A DNA stretch of 64,000 nucleotides from assembly GCA_042090785.1 (NCBI GenBank), contig JBELIP010000001.1:1-64000 (forward strand). The letters are read 5' to 3'. The notes beneath the pieces are model-generated. The model did no database searches. It was not told where the DNA came from and saw nothing but the letters and a program-made list of their open reading frames with translations. The first letter of the stretch is position 1. Each line of letters begins with the position of its first letter. Positions 26,150 to 35,076 of this stretch are shown here, piece by piece. A program made the position numbers and the translations under genes. This stretch comes from UBA7434 sp042090785 (lineage in GTDB: Bacteria > Pseudomonadota > Gammaproteobacteria > Pseudomonadales > UBA7434).

Positions 26150-26377
26150 AAAAGTATCGATAAACGCGCCCAGCAACTCATCCGCAGCCCTAACCATCTG
26201 CGCCGACGCCTTAACATGATGTTCTGCTTGCAATAAATCCACGGCCGAAGAAGCCAAAGAGCCATTGTTTAAATGATTATCGTGAACCGCACCCGCAATA
26301 TCGGCAGCTGCGTGCCCGGCTTGCTGCAATCCCATCTGTATGCCCGCCGACCCAAGCTGTAATAAACTATTAGCCAT
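26144..26377 (-). CDS. Small protein resembling the ends of flagellar rod/hook proteins
   Basis: A 77-residue protein. Its N-terminus (SAGIQMGLQQAGHAAADIAGA) and C-terminus (AVDLLQAEHHVKASAQMVRAADELLGAFID) resemble the two coiled-coil ends of FlgC/FlgE/FlgG proteins (compare 'LIxAQRxYxANAKVIxTADEML'), with almost nothing in between. Standalone proteins like this are found in gammaproteobacteria with unclear roles. ATG 26377 is preferred over the GTG one codon upstream. No flagellar gene is nearby. It precedes DUF3094 and follows bioD on the same strand. Confidence 0.6.
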   Translation of the reverse strand: MANSLLQLGSAGIQMGLQQAGHAAADIAGAVHDNHLNNGSLASSAVDLLQAEHHVKASAQMVRAADELLGAFIDTFA

Positions 26378-26485
26378 CACATTTTCTACCTATCAGCTGT
26401 ATTTAAATCAAAGCTAATTTAAGCAGAAAGACCCGCAACAGGCTAATACCACTTATCAAATAAGTGAAGCCATCGAAGCAACGCG

Positions 26486-27193
26486 CTAAACCAGTAATGA
26501 AAGGTCGAATCGGTCAACAAAATCAGCTGACTCAATAGATGCGCTATACGGCAACTCAGCCAGTAAAGGACAAGGCAAACGTGCCGTCAACGCTGCGACA
26601 TTCGCAGTCGCCTCACACATATCTTCATGTACATGATTCGCCACCCAACCTAACAAAGGCAAACCTGCCTGCTCAACTGCCGCTGCCGTTAGTAGAGCAT
26701 GGTTAATACAACCTAGCTTCATACCCACCACCAACACCACCTGCAGATCTAACGCTTTAGCTAAATCAGCCATAGTGTATTGATTGTTAATGGGTACCAA
26801 CCAGCCACCGGCACCCTCCACCACCACAAAATCGGCATCCGACTCCAGCACAGGCAGGCAACGCGTAACACACTCATCAAAATGAATTTCGCGCTTTTCA
26901 TTGCTTGCAGCTATATGTGGCGCAATAGCTTCAGAAAATAAATAGGGGTTCACTCTTTCATAACTATGCTCTTCAGTGGCCGCTGCTTGTAATTGCACAG
27001 CATCACTATTACGCAATACTGATGCAATATTATCGGCACCAGCAGCCAATGGCTTTAATGCCGCTGTCGAATAACCCGCAGTCGCCAATGCCTGTAATAA
27101 TTGCGTTGCCACCACCGTCTTACCGGCATCGGTATCTGTGCCAGTAATAAAAATTCTTTGTGGTGTTTTATTATTTTTCGACTTTGAATGCAT
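26486..27193 (-). CDS. bioD: Dethiobiotin synthetase
   Basis: A 235-residue ATP-dependent carboxylase that closes the ureido ring of dethiobiotin from 7,8-diaminopelargonate and CO2. The P-loop ITGTDTDAGKTVVA (16-29) carries the usual Lys25/Thr26, and VEGAGGWLVPI (about 124-134) is the family's second signature. It is the last gene of the biotin set, 36 bases after bioHC. bioA, which makes its substrate, is not in this window. Confidence 0.95.
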   Translation of the reverse strand: MHSKSKNNKTPQRIFITGTDTDAGKTVVATQLLQALATAGYSTAALKPLAAGADNIASVLRNSDAVQLQAAATEEHSYERVNPYLFSEAIAPHIAASNEKREIHFDECVTRCLPVLESDADFVVVEGAGGWLVPINNQYTMADLAKALDLQVVLVVGMKLGCINHALLTAAAVEQAGLPLLGWVANHVHEDMCEATANVAALTARLPCPLLAELPYSASIESADFVDRFDLSLLV

Positions 27194-27229
27194 AAACCCA
27201 CGCCGTTCTATTGATAAAAAAACTCAGCA

Positions 27230-28867
27230 TTATTTTTGTACCACCATATACAAAACACGATAGGTCAATGGCAGCTTATCGTCATCTGTACGCAGTGCAT
27301 CATAAGCGCTAACAAACTGATGGTATTTATTTTTACCCATTAATCCTTTAGGCCTATCTGGATGCATATTATGAGCACCAATATCTTTTACACTACGAAT
27401 CAAATGACGCATGGTAGAAAATCTTTGCACATCATCTTCAACTAACCAATGCTGCAAATTAAGTCCTGATTGCTCACAACACTGCCTAATATGTTTTTCA
27501 CTTTCAAAAACATTGACATGCACAGCATCATCCACACTGGCCCAAGCTTTTTTTAATTCAAACAAAGAACCATCGGCCAAGGTCGTCAATACCACCATAC
27601 CGCCATCGACTAAACTATCAGCCACATTCTTAAACACCTTATCAAGGTCATGACACCACTGAATAGAAAGGCTGGAAAAAATAATATCAAAACTCTGGGG
27701 ACAAAAAGGCAACAACTCAATATCGGCCTGCACTTGAAAACTATCAACTGCTCGCGACTGACAAGAAGCTAACATTGCAGAAGAAATATCAACCTCAACA
27801 ATATCTGCCGTTGAATAACGTTGTCGCAATGCAGAAGAAAAATAACCTGTGCCTGCACCTAAATCCAAAACACGATTAACATTATCTGCTGGCAAAAAAC
27901 TCATTAATTTTTTGCCAACAGAATGCTGAAATACCGCTAGCGAATCATAACTTTGCGCCGCGTCAGAAAACGATTTAGCTATCGCCTGCTTATTAATTAT
28001 CGCTTTAACACTGCTAGCTTTAATAAAATTAATCGTCGACAAAAGCCAATTATCGCGCTCAGTAATAAATGGCAGATGTGCTGAATTTTCAAATATTTTT
28101 ACTGCATCATTAGGGTATAGATCTACCATTAACTTAGCTGCATCACAAGGCACTAAACTATCATGAGCACCAAACTGGCGTAACACGGGAACATCTAATG
28201 CATCCCAGCAAGAAAACAAATCGTAATCAGCCAACCAACTTAAACCTTGCCGCAAACCATGAGCGCAATGCAAAGCGTCACATAATAATGCTTTAATGTT
28301 TTTTAAATCTTTACGAGCAGATGCAACACCTTGTGTTTGTAAGGCATAAAAACGGCTCAACACCGCTTCACATTGAGTCTCAGACTCACTTAACTGTTGA
28401 GAGAACTTTTCAAATAAATCCGCTGGCATTGCTTGCGGCCAACTGTCACAACTTACAAAACTTCGATTCGTTGCAATAGTCACCAAAGCAGACACGCGAT
28501 TAGAAAATTGCTGCGCTAACAGCGAGGCAAACAAACCACCTAACGACCAAGCAACAATAGAAAATTTTTGCGGCAATACAGTATTGTTAGAAGACGATAA
28601 TAAAAACTGCTTGGCAAACTGATTAATAAACGCTTCAATGGTAGAAAATGACACTTCGCTATTTAGGCCATGGCCAGGCAAGTCGAATAAATAAATTTCA
28701 AAATCTACCCGCAAACACTCTATGCAGTCGCGCCAAATATCGCCACTAGCACCCCAACCATGAACCAATAATAATGCTGACGCGTTTGGGCTATAAGAAT
28801 GCACGCGCGTTAACGACATATCCTTATCATGTTGTAGATCCACGTTAGCCGTCATCATTTTATTCAC
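27230..28867 (-). CDS. bioHC: Fused pimeloyl-ester hydrolase / malonyl-ACP methyltransferase BioHC
   Basis: A 545-residue bifunctional protein. The N-terminal alpha/beta hydrolase (about 20-285) has the BioH triad: Ser108 in AWSLGG, Asp236 in FGAHD and His264 in NSAH. The C-terminal part (about 290-545) is BioC, with the SAM-binding VLDLGAGTGYF (333-343). BioC methylates malonyl-ACP to start pimelate synthesis and BioH removes the methyl ester when the chain is complete, so one polypeptide carries the first and last steps. Such BioHC fusions are known from marine gammaproteobacteria. The GTG start overlaps the bioF TGA by four bases (GTGA), which implies translational coupling. Confidence 0.94.
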   Translation of the reverse strand: MNKMMTANVDLQHDKDMSLTRVHSYSPNASALLLVHGWGASGDIWRDCIECLRVDFEIYLFDLPGHGLNSEVSFSTIEAFINQFAKQFLLSSSNNTVLPQKFSIVAWSLGGLFASLLAQQFSNRVSALVTIATNRSFVSCDSWPQAMPADLFEKFSQQLSESETQCEAVLSRFYALQTQGVASARKDLKNIKALLCDALHCAHGLRQGLSWLADYDLFSCWDALDVPVLRQFGAHDSLVPCDAAKLMVDLYPNDAVKIFENSAHLPFITERDNWLLSTINFIKASSVKAIINKQAIAKSFSDAAQSYDSLAVFQHSVGKKLMSFLPADNVNRVLDLGAGTGYFSSALRQRYSTADIVEVDISSAMLASCQSRAVDSFQVQADIELLPFCPQSFDIIFSSLSIQWCHDLDKVFKNVADSLVDGGMVVLTTLADGSLFELKKAWASVDDAVHVNVFESEKHIRQCCEQSGLNLQHWLVEDDVQRFSTMRHLIRSVKDIGAHNMHPDRPKGLMGKNKYHQFVSAYDALRTDDDKLPLTYRVLYMVVQK

Positions 28868-30045
28868 ACTAAATTTTCATGCTGACGCAGCACATCAATT
28901 AACTGATCGATTTGCGCAAACGAATGTGCAGCCGTCAAAGTAATCCGTAAGCGCGCCGAACCTTTTGGCACTGTTGGCGGACGAATGGCCGACACCAACA
29001 GCCCGGCATCAAATAATGCCTGACTCAACACTAACGCTTTTTCACTGTCGCCAATAATTAATGGTTGAATAGCAGTTGTTGATGGCAGGATATTAAATTT
29101 CAAATGGCTAATAGCTTCACAGAAATAGCTAATGACACGCTGTAGGTGCTGGTGCCGCTCTGGCTCTGCGTTCATCATATTCAGCGACTGTAATGCCGCA
29201 GCGGCGCAGGCAGGAGGTAATGCTGTGGTGTAAATATAAGTGCGCGAATATTGAATGAGTGTCTCTATCATTTCATGACTGCCGGCGACAAATGCACCCG
29301 ACACACCCAATGCCTTACCCAAAGTACCCATAACTATTGGCAAGCGCGCTTGCTCTAGACCAAAGTGGTCGGCGCAACCAGCACCCTGCTCGCCTACAAC
29401 CCCGAAACCATGGGCATCATCAACCATTAAAGCAATATCATGCGCATCGCAGATATCCGCCAACGTATCCAATGGCGCAATATCACCATCCATACTAAAT
29501 ACACCATCAACGGCTAAAATCTTGCGCATCCCATTGTCATTAGGCGGTAATTTTTTCAATAATTGTTCAAGATGATCAAGATCGTTGTGTTTATAACGGA
29601 GTAACTGCGCGCCAGAAGCAATACCACCATCAATCAGCGAGGCATGATTGAGCTTATCTTGAATAATAATGTCGTCTTTACTTAATAGCGCTTTAAGCAC
29701 ACCAAGATTGGCCATATAACCGCCAGAAAAAAGTAGCGCCCGATCACGACCGGTAAACTTTGCTAACGCCGCTTCTAAGTCCTCATGCGGTTGCTGATGG
29801 CCGACCACCAAGTGCGATGCACCTGCACCGACACCGTACTGCTCGGCTGATGATTGAAAAGCTGAAATCACCGCTGGGTGATTAGCTAAACCCAAGTAGT
29901 CGTTGCTAGAAAAATTCAGGTATTCGCGGCCCTTTAATTGCACCAACGGCCCTTGTGCCGTCCCCAGCGTTAGCCTTTGACGATACAAATTCTGTTGTCG
30001 GCGCAGCGTTAAAGCAGGCCCTAAGTCCGATATCCAGCGGCGCAT
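28864..30045 (-). CDS. bioF: 8-amino-7-oxononanoate synthase
   Basis: A 393-residue PLP-dependent alpha-oxoamine synthase that condenses pimeloyl-ACP/CoA with alanine, the first ring-building step of biotin synthesis. Visible motifs are FSSNDYLGLA (45-54), MVDDAHGFGVVG (207-218) and the Schiff-base lysine in GTLGKALG (Lys244). It overlaps bioHC by 4 bases and lies 76 bases after bioB. Confidence 0.96.
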   Translation of the reverse strand: MRRWISDLGPALTLRRQQNLYRQRLTLGTAQGPLVQLKGREYLNFSSNDYLGLANHPAVISAFQSSAEQYGVGAGASHLVVGHQQPHEDLEAALAKFTGRDRALLFSGGYMANLGVLKALLSKDDIIIQDKLNHASLIDGGIASGAQLLRYKHNDLDHLEQLLKKLPPNDNGMRKILAVDGVFSMDGDIAPLDTLADICDAHDIALMVDDAHGFGVVGEQGAGCADHFGLEQARLPIVMGTLGKALGVSGAFVAGSHEMIETLIQYSRTYIYTTALPPACAAAALQSLNMMNAEPERHQHLQRVISYFCEAISHLKFNILPSTTAIQPLIIGDSEKALVLSQALFDAGLLVSAIRPPTVPKGSARLRITLTAAHSFAQIDQLIDVLRQHENLV

Positions 30046-30072
30046 TAAAAAATTACCAAACTATATTAAAAT

Positions 30073-30099
30073 AAGCACTTATAAATAAAGTAAGTGCTT
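30073..30099 (-). terminator. Hairpin between bioB and bioF
   Basis: A 9-bp stem (AAGCACTTA at 30073-30081 with TAAGTGCTT at 30091-30099) with a 9-base loop lies between the bioB stop and the bioF start. On the minus strand it is followed by ATTTTAATA. It may be a partial terminator or mRNA-stability element that lowers bioF-bioHC-bioD expression relative to bioB. Confidence 0.5.
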
Positions 30100-30121
30100 A
30101 CTTTATAGCTTGTGCAAGGCC

Positions 30122-31240
30122 TTAGTGAGCGGCTGCGTTATAGAATAGCGCAGCCCCTTTTGAGTGGGTAGATGCCGAAAAATCAGTCTGGCTTGCCGGG
30201 TCGACACCCTCAGGAGAAATACCCAAGCGGTTGAATAAATCGAGGTCTTTATTCGCCTCAGGGTTAGGTGTGGTAAGGAGTTTTTCGCCATAAAAAATAG
30301 AATTAGCACCGGCAAAATACACTAAGGCATGCATTTCTTCATTCATGGTTTCGCGACCTGCAGACAGTCGCACATAAGACTTTGGCATTAAGATTCGCGC
30401 CACGGCAATGGTGCGAATAAAGTCAAAATTATCAAAGTCGTCTTCATCGGCCATTGGTGTACCCTCGACACGCACCAAGCGATTAATCGGCACACTTTGT
30501 GGATGCTCTGGCATATTCGCCAACTCTAACAATAAACCCACACGATCATCCATCGACTCGCCCATACCTACAATGCCGCCAGAGCAAACATTAATGCCTG
30601 CTTCACGAACATGGTGCAAAGTATCTAATCGGTCTTGATAAGTGCGGGTAGTGATAATATCGCCATAATATTCTGGCGAAGTATCCAAATTATGGTTGTA
30701 GTAGTCCAATCCAGCCTTAGATAGCGCACTGGCTTGGTCTGGTTTCAGCATACCTAGGGTCATACAAGTCTCTAAACCCATCTCTTTTACACCTTTGACC
30801 ATAGCGATAACTGCTGGCATATCGCGGTCCTTAGGCGAACGCCAAGCCGCGCCCATGCAAAAACGGGTAGAACCGGTTTCCTTTGCTGCCCTGGCCTCAG
30901 CTAAGACCTTTTCAACCTCCATCAACTGCTCAACTTCTAGGCCGGTGTCATAGCGAGTACTTTGAGGACAATATTTGCAATCTTCTGGGCATGCGCCGGT
31001 CTTAATAGACAGCAAGGTACTGACTTGCACCGCATTTTGGTCAAAGTTCAGTCGGTGTATTGACTGGGCTTTAAATAGTAAGTCATTAAAAGGCATAGCA
31101 AAAAATGCCGCAATTTCGGATCGAGACCAATCATTACGCAGCGTTGATTGCGCTGAGGGCTTTAACTGCGCTGAGGGCTCTAATTGCGCTGAAGCTATAG
31201 AAGCTACCGAAGCAGAGGGTTGAGATATCGATTGAGGCAT
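30122..31240 (-). CDS. bioB: Biotin synthase
   Basis: A 372-residue radical-SAM enzyme that inserts sulfur into dethiobiotin. The SAM cluster motif is CPEDCKYC (Cys84, 88, 91), and the remaining TIM-barrel motifs (NHNLDTS, CSGGIVGMGE, YFAGANSIFYGEKLLTT) match BioB. The N-terminus is unusual: about 35 residues of Ser/Ala/Gln-rich sequence containing SAQLEPSAQLKPSAQ precede the usual start of homology. The start could be ATG 31240 or GTG 31267 (nine residues longer). It is first of the biotin set and lies behind a BirA operator. Confidence 0.96.
   Translation of the reverse strand: MPQSISQPSASVASIASAQLEPSAQLKPSAQSTLRNDWSRSEIAAFFAMPFNDLLFKAQSIHRLNFDQNAVQVSTLLSIKTGACPEDCKYCPQSTRYDTGLEVEQLMEVEKVLAEARAAKETGSTRFCMGAAWRSPKDRDMPAVIAMVKGVKEMGLETCMTLGMLKPDQASALSKAGLDYYNHNLDTSPEYYGDIITTRTYQDRLDTLHHVREAGINVCSGGIVGMGESMDDRVGLLLELANMPEHPQSVPINRLVRVEGTPMADEDDFDNFDFIRTIAVARILMPKSYVRLSAGRETMNEEMHALVYFAGANSIFYGEKLLTTPNPEANKDLDLFNRLGISPEGVDPASQTDFSASTHSKGAALFYNAAAH
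31149..31190 (-). repeat. 18-bp tandem repeat inside the 5' end of bioB
   Basis: Two near-identical 18-bp units (31149-31166 and 31167-31184, differing at three positions) and a partial third (from 31185) encode the hexapeptide repeat SAQLxP near the BioB N-terminus. The unit length keeps the reading frame. Confidence 0.75.
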
Positions 31241-31351
31241 AAATTGCACCGCTAGTTGCCAACTCACCGCTCTACAAGACAGCTCTAGAGCCGAACGCGG
31301 CTAAGAAAGACCAAAACAAGCAAGCAGTGATTGTGGTTAGAATTGAGACTA

Positions 31352-31379
31352 ATTTTAAAGAACCCAGAGTCACTGTCAA
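31352..31379 (-). promoter_or_regulatory. Sigma-70-type promoter of bioB
   Basis: On the minus strand TTGACA (31379-31374) is followed after 16 bases by TAAAAT (31357-31352), 5 of 6 matches to TATAAT. The -35 box is the consensus hexamer and lies inside one half-site of the BirA operator. The -10 box is about 112 bases before the bioB ATG. Confidence 0.7.
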
Positions 31380-31405
31380 CCTGAAAGGAGCAGAAAGGTT
31401 TACAA
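31373..31405. promoter_or_regulatory. BirA (biotin repressor) operator
   Basis: CTGTCAACC (31373-31381), 15 bases, GGTTTACAA (31397-31405). The known BirA consensus is TTGTAAACC-N14/15-GGTTTACAA: the right half matches 9 of 9, the left half 7 of 9, and the spacing is exact. It lies in the divergent region between bioB and comF and overlaps the bioB -35 box, so biotinyl-AMP-loaded BirA would block the biotin promoter. Confidence 0.85.
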
Positions 31406-31466
31406 GTATTTATTACGACTTATTGAGCGATTAAAGCCATGCCTAACAGCGCTGGCCGACACACTC

Positions 31467-32180
31467 ATGCCGTCCTCATGCCTAATCTGCGAGCAATCAG
31501 CCGACGCAAGCACTCGATTATGCGAAAACTGCAGCGCATTTATTAATAAAAGCCGCCACCAAAGCGACCAGCGCTGCGTAAGGTGCGCTGTTGATTTAAA
31601 TAGCGGCTTAGGCGACGGCGCACTGCATTGCGCGCAATGCATTAAACAACCATCACTGTTTCACAGCTGTGTAACCGCCACCACTTACAACCCATTAACC
31701 GGCAAGCTGTTAAACCAACTTAAGCACCATGGCAGACTATCAGCCACCCTGCCCATTGCCGCCAATATGATCGAAGCCATTAAAACGCATTATGCACTTA
31801 GCTCGTCAAATAGCCCATCAAATATCGATCTTGTTATCCCTGTACCACTGCATAAAGATCGACTGCGAGAACGCGGTTTTAATCAAGCCAATGAAATCGC
31901 CAAACCTATTTGTAAAGCGCTCGACCTACCGCTTGCTGTTAACCTTTGCCAACGGCAACTTAATAACCCACCGCAGCAACAAGCTACGCTGGCTGCACGG
32001 CATAAAAATTTACGCGGTGCATTTATCGCCAACCCTGCCGTCAAGGGCAAGCACATTGCCATTATTGATGATGTAGTCACAACCGGCGCAACCGCCAACG
32101 CTGTTGCTAAAAGCTTACTCGATGCAGGAGCCGCTCGCTGTGATATTTGGTGTTTTTCTCGAACACCCCGAAAGCAATAA
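31467..32180 (+). CDS. comF: ComF family phosphoribosyltransferase-like protein
   Basis: A 237-residue protein related to the competence protein ComFC/GntX, which is needed for DNA uptake or use of DNA as nutrient in several bacteria. An N-terminal zinc-finger-like part has four CxxC-type pairs (Cys5/8, 19/22, 37/40, 55/58). A type I phosphoribosyltransferase fold follows, with VIPVPLHKDRLRERGFNQ (about 130-147) and the PRPP loop IAIIDDVVTTGATA (about 194-207). Divergent placement from bioB is common in gammaproteobacteria. Confidence 0.92.
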   Translation: MPSSCLICEQSADASTRLCENCSAFINKSRHQSDQRCVRCAVDLNSGLGDGALHCAQCIKQPSLFHSCVTATTYNPLTGKLLNQLKHHGRLSATLPIAANMIEAIKTHYALSSSNSPSNIDLVIPVPLHKDRLRERGFNQANEIAKPICKALDLPLAVNLCQRQLNNPPQQQATLAARHKNLRGAFIANPAVKGKHIAIIDDVVTTGATANAVAKSLLDAGAARCDIWCFSRTPRKQ

Positions 32181-32294
32181 TAATTTTTTTTGCCTTAATA
32201 TTCGTACTGTATAACTAGCATTAAAACCTACACTCACCTAACATAGCGTCAACGCTGTACATCCACCTTTTGCATAACAAACGCTATGTAGCAT

Positions 32295-33179
32295 ATGCGA
32301 CATTTTTTTTGGCTAAAAAAACCCAGGCTTGCAATTAGCTTGAGCCTATTCATTTTAGGCTCAACAAAATTATGTGCAGCACAAGAAAATAAACAAATAA
32401 GTGACCCGTTATTTAATCAAGACACTCAAGGCAGTTTTATTTATTTAGCGGTAGCAGCAAATTTCAAATCGACACTACAGCTACTCGTTCATCGTTTTTT
32501 ATTACAACACCCCAGCATCAATAAAAATCAGCTCATAATAATTAGCGGTGCCACAGGCGCACTGTATGCACAAATAACCCAAGGAGCCCCCTTTGATATT
32601 TTTTTTGCTGCCGACACATTGCGACCAACACAATTACTAGAAAAAAATTATGCTATTAACTGGACATACCATAGTTACGCCTATGGAAAGCTAGCACTGG
32701 CCTTTAAGGCAAAACAAGAAAAAACGCTTTGCGACAAGCCCATTAATTCAACACTCGCCCTTAAAGACTTGCTACAGCAATTGTCACCATCATCCAACCT
32801 AACACTCGCCACCGCCAACCCAACAACAGCTCCTTATGGTCAAGCAGCGCAAGCACTTATTAACAAGCTCGGTGAGTCAGTCTCACAATACAGAGTTGTA
32901 AGGGGAAAAAATATATTGCATACACAGCAATTACTATTAAATAGCAACGTCGATTTAGCTATACTAGCGGCAGCTCAAGCTAAACACCCCGTAATGGCTG
33001 AGTACCAATTTTGCACGATCAACCAATCACTTTATTCACCGATTGAACAGGCTATGGTTATTATTAAACAAGCTAATCGCACAGCTCAAGACAATCACCT
33101 AACAAAAATATTTTTTGATTTTATAACAACAGATTCAGCAAAAAAAATTGTTAACGCTAATGGCTATACAACTAAGTAG
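32295..33179 (+). CDS. modA: Molybdate ABC transporter substrate-binding protein
   Basis: A 294-residue periplasmic binding protein with a signal peptide (about 1-29). YLAVAANFKSTL (about 51-62) and SGATGALYAQITQGAPFDIF (83-102) are the ModA oxyanion-binding segments, and ANPTTAPYGQAAQ is also conserved. An insertion of about 20 residues lies between signal peptide and core. It heads modABC, with 28 bases to modB. No clear ModE palindrome could be identified upstream. Confidence 0.92.
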   Translation: MRHFFWLKKPRLAISLSLFILGSTKLCAAQENKQISDPLFNQDTQGSFIYLAVAANFKSTLQLLVHRFLLQHPSINKNQLIIISGATGALYAQITQGAPFDIFFAADTLRPTQLLEKNYAINWTYHSYAYGKLALAFKAKQEKTLCDKPINSTLALKDLLQQLSPSSNLTLATANPTTAPYGQAAQALINKLGESVSQYRVVRGKNILHTQQLLLNSNVDLAILAAAQAKHPVMAEYQFCTINQSLYSPIEQAMVIIKQANRTAQDNHLTKIFFDFITTDSAKKIVNANGYTTK

Positions 33180-33207
33180 CGCCAATGGAAAAAATAAGTA
33201 ACCAATA

Positions 33208-33921
33208 ATGCTTTTATCTCCAGCAGACTTTACTGCACTAATCCTCACACTAAAACTCGCTGCTATCAGCACGGCGATATTATTAGTGATCGGCTTACCA
33301 CTAGCATGGTGGCTAGCACGCACACGCACAACGCTAAAGCCATTTATTGAAACATTAATCGCGTTACCACTTATTTTGCCGCCCACGGTTATCGGCTTTT
33401 ACTTACTTCTTGCTTTTTCGCCTGACCACTGGTTTGCCAAGTCTTGGCAGGAATTATTTGGCTCATCATTGGCTTTTAGTTTTAGCGGCTTGGTTATTGG
33501 CTCGGTTATCTACTCCTTGCCTTTTGTTGTACAGCCCATGCAAAGTAGCTACGAAAAAATCCCACAACTCACCTTGCTCACCGCCGCCTCTTTAGGAGCT
33601 AATAAGATAGATCAATTTTTTAGTATTTTATTACCCATGACTAGACGTTCAACCATTGCTGCTAGTGCGCTTGCTTTTGCACACACGATGGGCGAATTCG
33701 GCGTTGTATTAATGATTGGCGGTAATATTCCTGGAGAGACACAAGTTATTAGTATTACATTGTACGATCATGTTGAATCCCTCGCCTACGATCGCGCTCA
33801 TATTATTGCGTTAACATTGTTAGCACTGTCATTTTTTAGCTTATTCATTATTTATACTATTGATCGTCGGAGTAATAACAGCAATACCGACAAGAGCAAT
33901 ATAAGGATTCGACATGCTTGA
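33208..33921 (+). CDS. modB: Molybdate ABC transporter permease
   Basis: A 237-residue inner-membrane permease with about five helices and the cytoplasmic coupling loop of importers (AASLGANKIDQFFSILLPM, about 129-147). GLPLAWWLAR, ALPLILPPTVIGFYLL and AHTMGEFGVVLMIGGNIPG match ModB. The stop lies 8 bases inside modC. Confidence 0.94.
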   Translation: MLLSPADFTALILTLKLAAISTAILLVIGLPLAWWLARTRTTLKPFIETLIALPLILPPTVIGFYLLLAFSPDHWFAKSWQELFGSSLAFSFSGLVIGSVIYSLPFVVQPMQSSYEKIPQLTLLTAASLGANKIDQFFSILLPMTRRSTIAASALAFAHTMGEFGVVLMIGGNIPGETQVISITLYDHVESLAYDRAHIIALTLLALSFFSLFIIYTIDRRSNNSNTDKSNIRIRHA

Positions 33922-35038
33922 TATTACTATTAAGCAAAGCCTTGGGTCCTTTACCCTAAACATCAACACATCCATACCCACTCGTGGTGTTACCGCTATC
34001 TTTGGCCCCTCGGCAAGCGGCAAAAGTACTTTACTCAACTTAATTGCAGGCTTTAACTTACCCGACAAATCGTCAAGTAACTCACCTAACCAATCACAGA
34101 CTAATACGATTACTTTTAATGGCCAGCCGTGGCTAATCAGTAATAGCACTCAGCCACTGACTTACCAGCCTATTCATAAACGACGCATTGCCTACGTTAC
34201 TCAAAACGCTTGTTTATTTACTCACTTAACGGTTCAAAAAAATCTTGATTATGCCGTTAATCGCCGAGTAAAAAATAATGGCATTGACTTAAATGATATT
34301 TGTCATCGCCTAAAAATACATCCATTACTGAATAAACTTCCTGAACAGCTTTCTGGCGGCGAACAACAGCGTGTTGTCATCGCTCGCGCCTTACTATCAT
34401 CGCCCGAGTTAATTTTATTTGATGAGCCGTTAAGCGCTTTAGATGAAGCGCACCGTGAAGAGATATTGCACCACTTAGAACAACTGCACCAAGTATTTAA
34501 AATTCCTTTTTTGTACGTCACACATAATCTAGAAGAACTCATGCGTCTTGCCGACCATGTTTTACTTTTAAATAATGGACAGTTAATTACCAGCCAACCT
34601 ATAGGCGACATTTTATCCGACCTAACATTGCCTTTGTCTCAACAGCAGAACTCTGGCGTAATTATTGAGTGCTCTGCCGAGCAATACGATCAGCAATACC
34701 AATTACATAAACTGAACCTAGGTAATGGCTTGCACTTATGGGCCAGCGGCTCAAACGCGAATACCAAGGCGCAAACTAAGATGCGTATTCGTGTTTACGC
34801 TAAAGATGTGAGTATCACGCTGCAAGCAGCCACCAACAGCAGTATTTTAAATATTCTTCCCGCTACCATTACCGCAATATCCGACGTGAAAAATGGACAA
34901 GCAATTGTTAAATTAAACTGCGATAATCATTTACTGCTATCGCGAGTCACTGCTAAATCCATTCAACAACTGGGATTAATCGTCGGCAAACCGGTATTCG
35001 CGCAAATTAAAGGCATTGCACTTCTCGGTGCAGCATAA
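33914..35038 (+). CDS. modC: Molybdate ABC transporter ATPase
   Basis: A 374-residue ATP-binding subunit. The Walker A motif is GPSASGKST (31-39), the ABC signature LSGGEQQR (about 145-152), and Walker B LILFDEPLSALDE with the switch histidine in YVTHN. A C-terminal Mop/TOBE domain (about 300-372) that binds oxyanions is present, as in ModC. The start overlaps modB by 8 bases. Confidence 0.95.
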   Translation: MLDITIKQSLGSFTLNINTSIPTRGVTAIFGPSASGKSTLLNLIAGFNLPDKSSSNSPNQSQTNTITFNGQPWLISNSTQPLTYQPIHKRRIAYVTQNACLFTHLTVQKNLDYAVNRRVKNNGIDLNDICHRLKIHPLLNKLPEQLSGGEQQRVVIARALLSSPELILFDEPLSALDEAHREEILHHLEQLHQVFKIPFLYVTHNLEELMRLADHVLLLNNGQLITSQPIGDILSDLTLPLSQQQNSGVIIECSAEQYDQQYQLHKLNLGNGLHLWASGSNANTKAQTKMRIRVYAKDVSITLQAATNSSILNILPATITAISDVKNGQAIVKLNCDNHLLLSRVTAKSIQQLGLIVGKPVFAQIKGIALLGAA

Positions 35039-35076
35039 TGACATATTAGCGGCTTAACATAGACGAAGTCGCCTAT

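Noticed and set aside
26083..26265. Minus-strand frame that reads NIWLNIWLNIC across the 12-bp repeats
   Set aside because: It overlaps the flagellar-like gene in another frame; the repeat itself creates the repetitive peptide. No start signal supports it.
32200..32294. Palindromic pieces (AGCGT-CA-ACGCT) upstream of modA as a ModE site
   Set aside because: They do not match the TATATA-type ModE half-sites known from E. coli. A genome-wide motif search would be needed.
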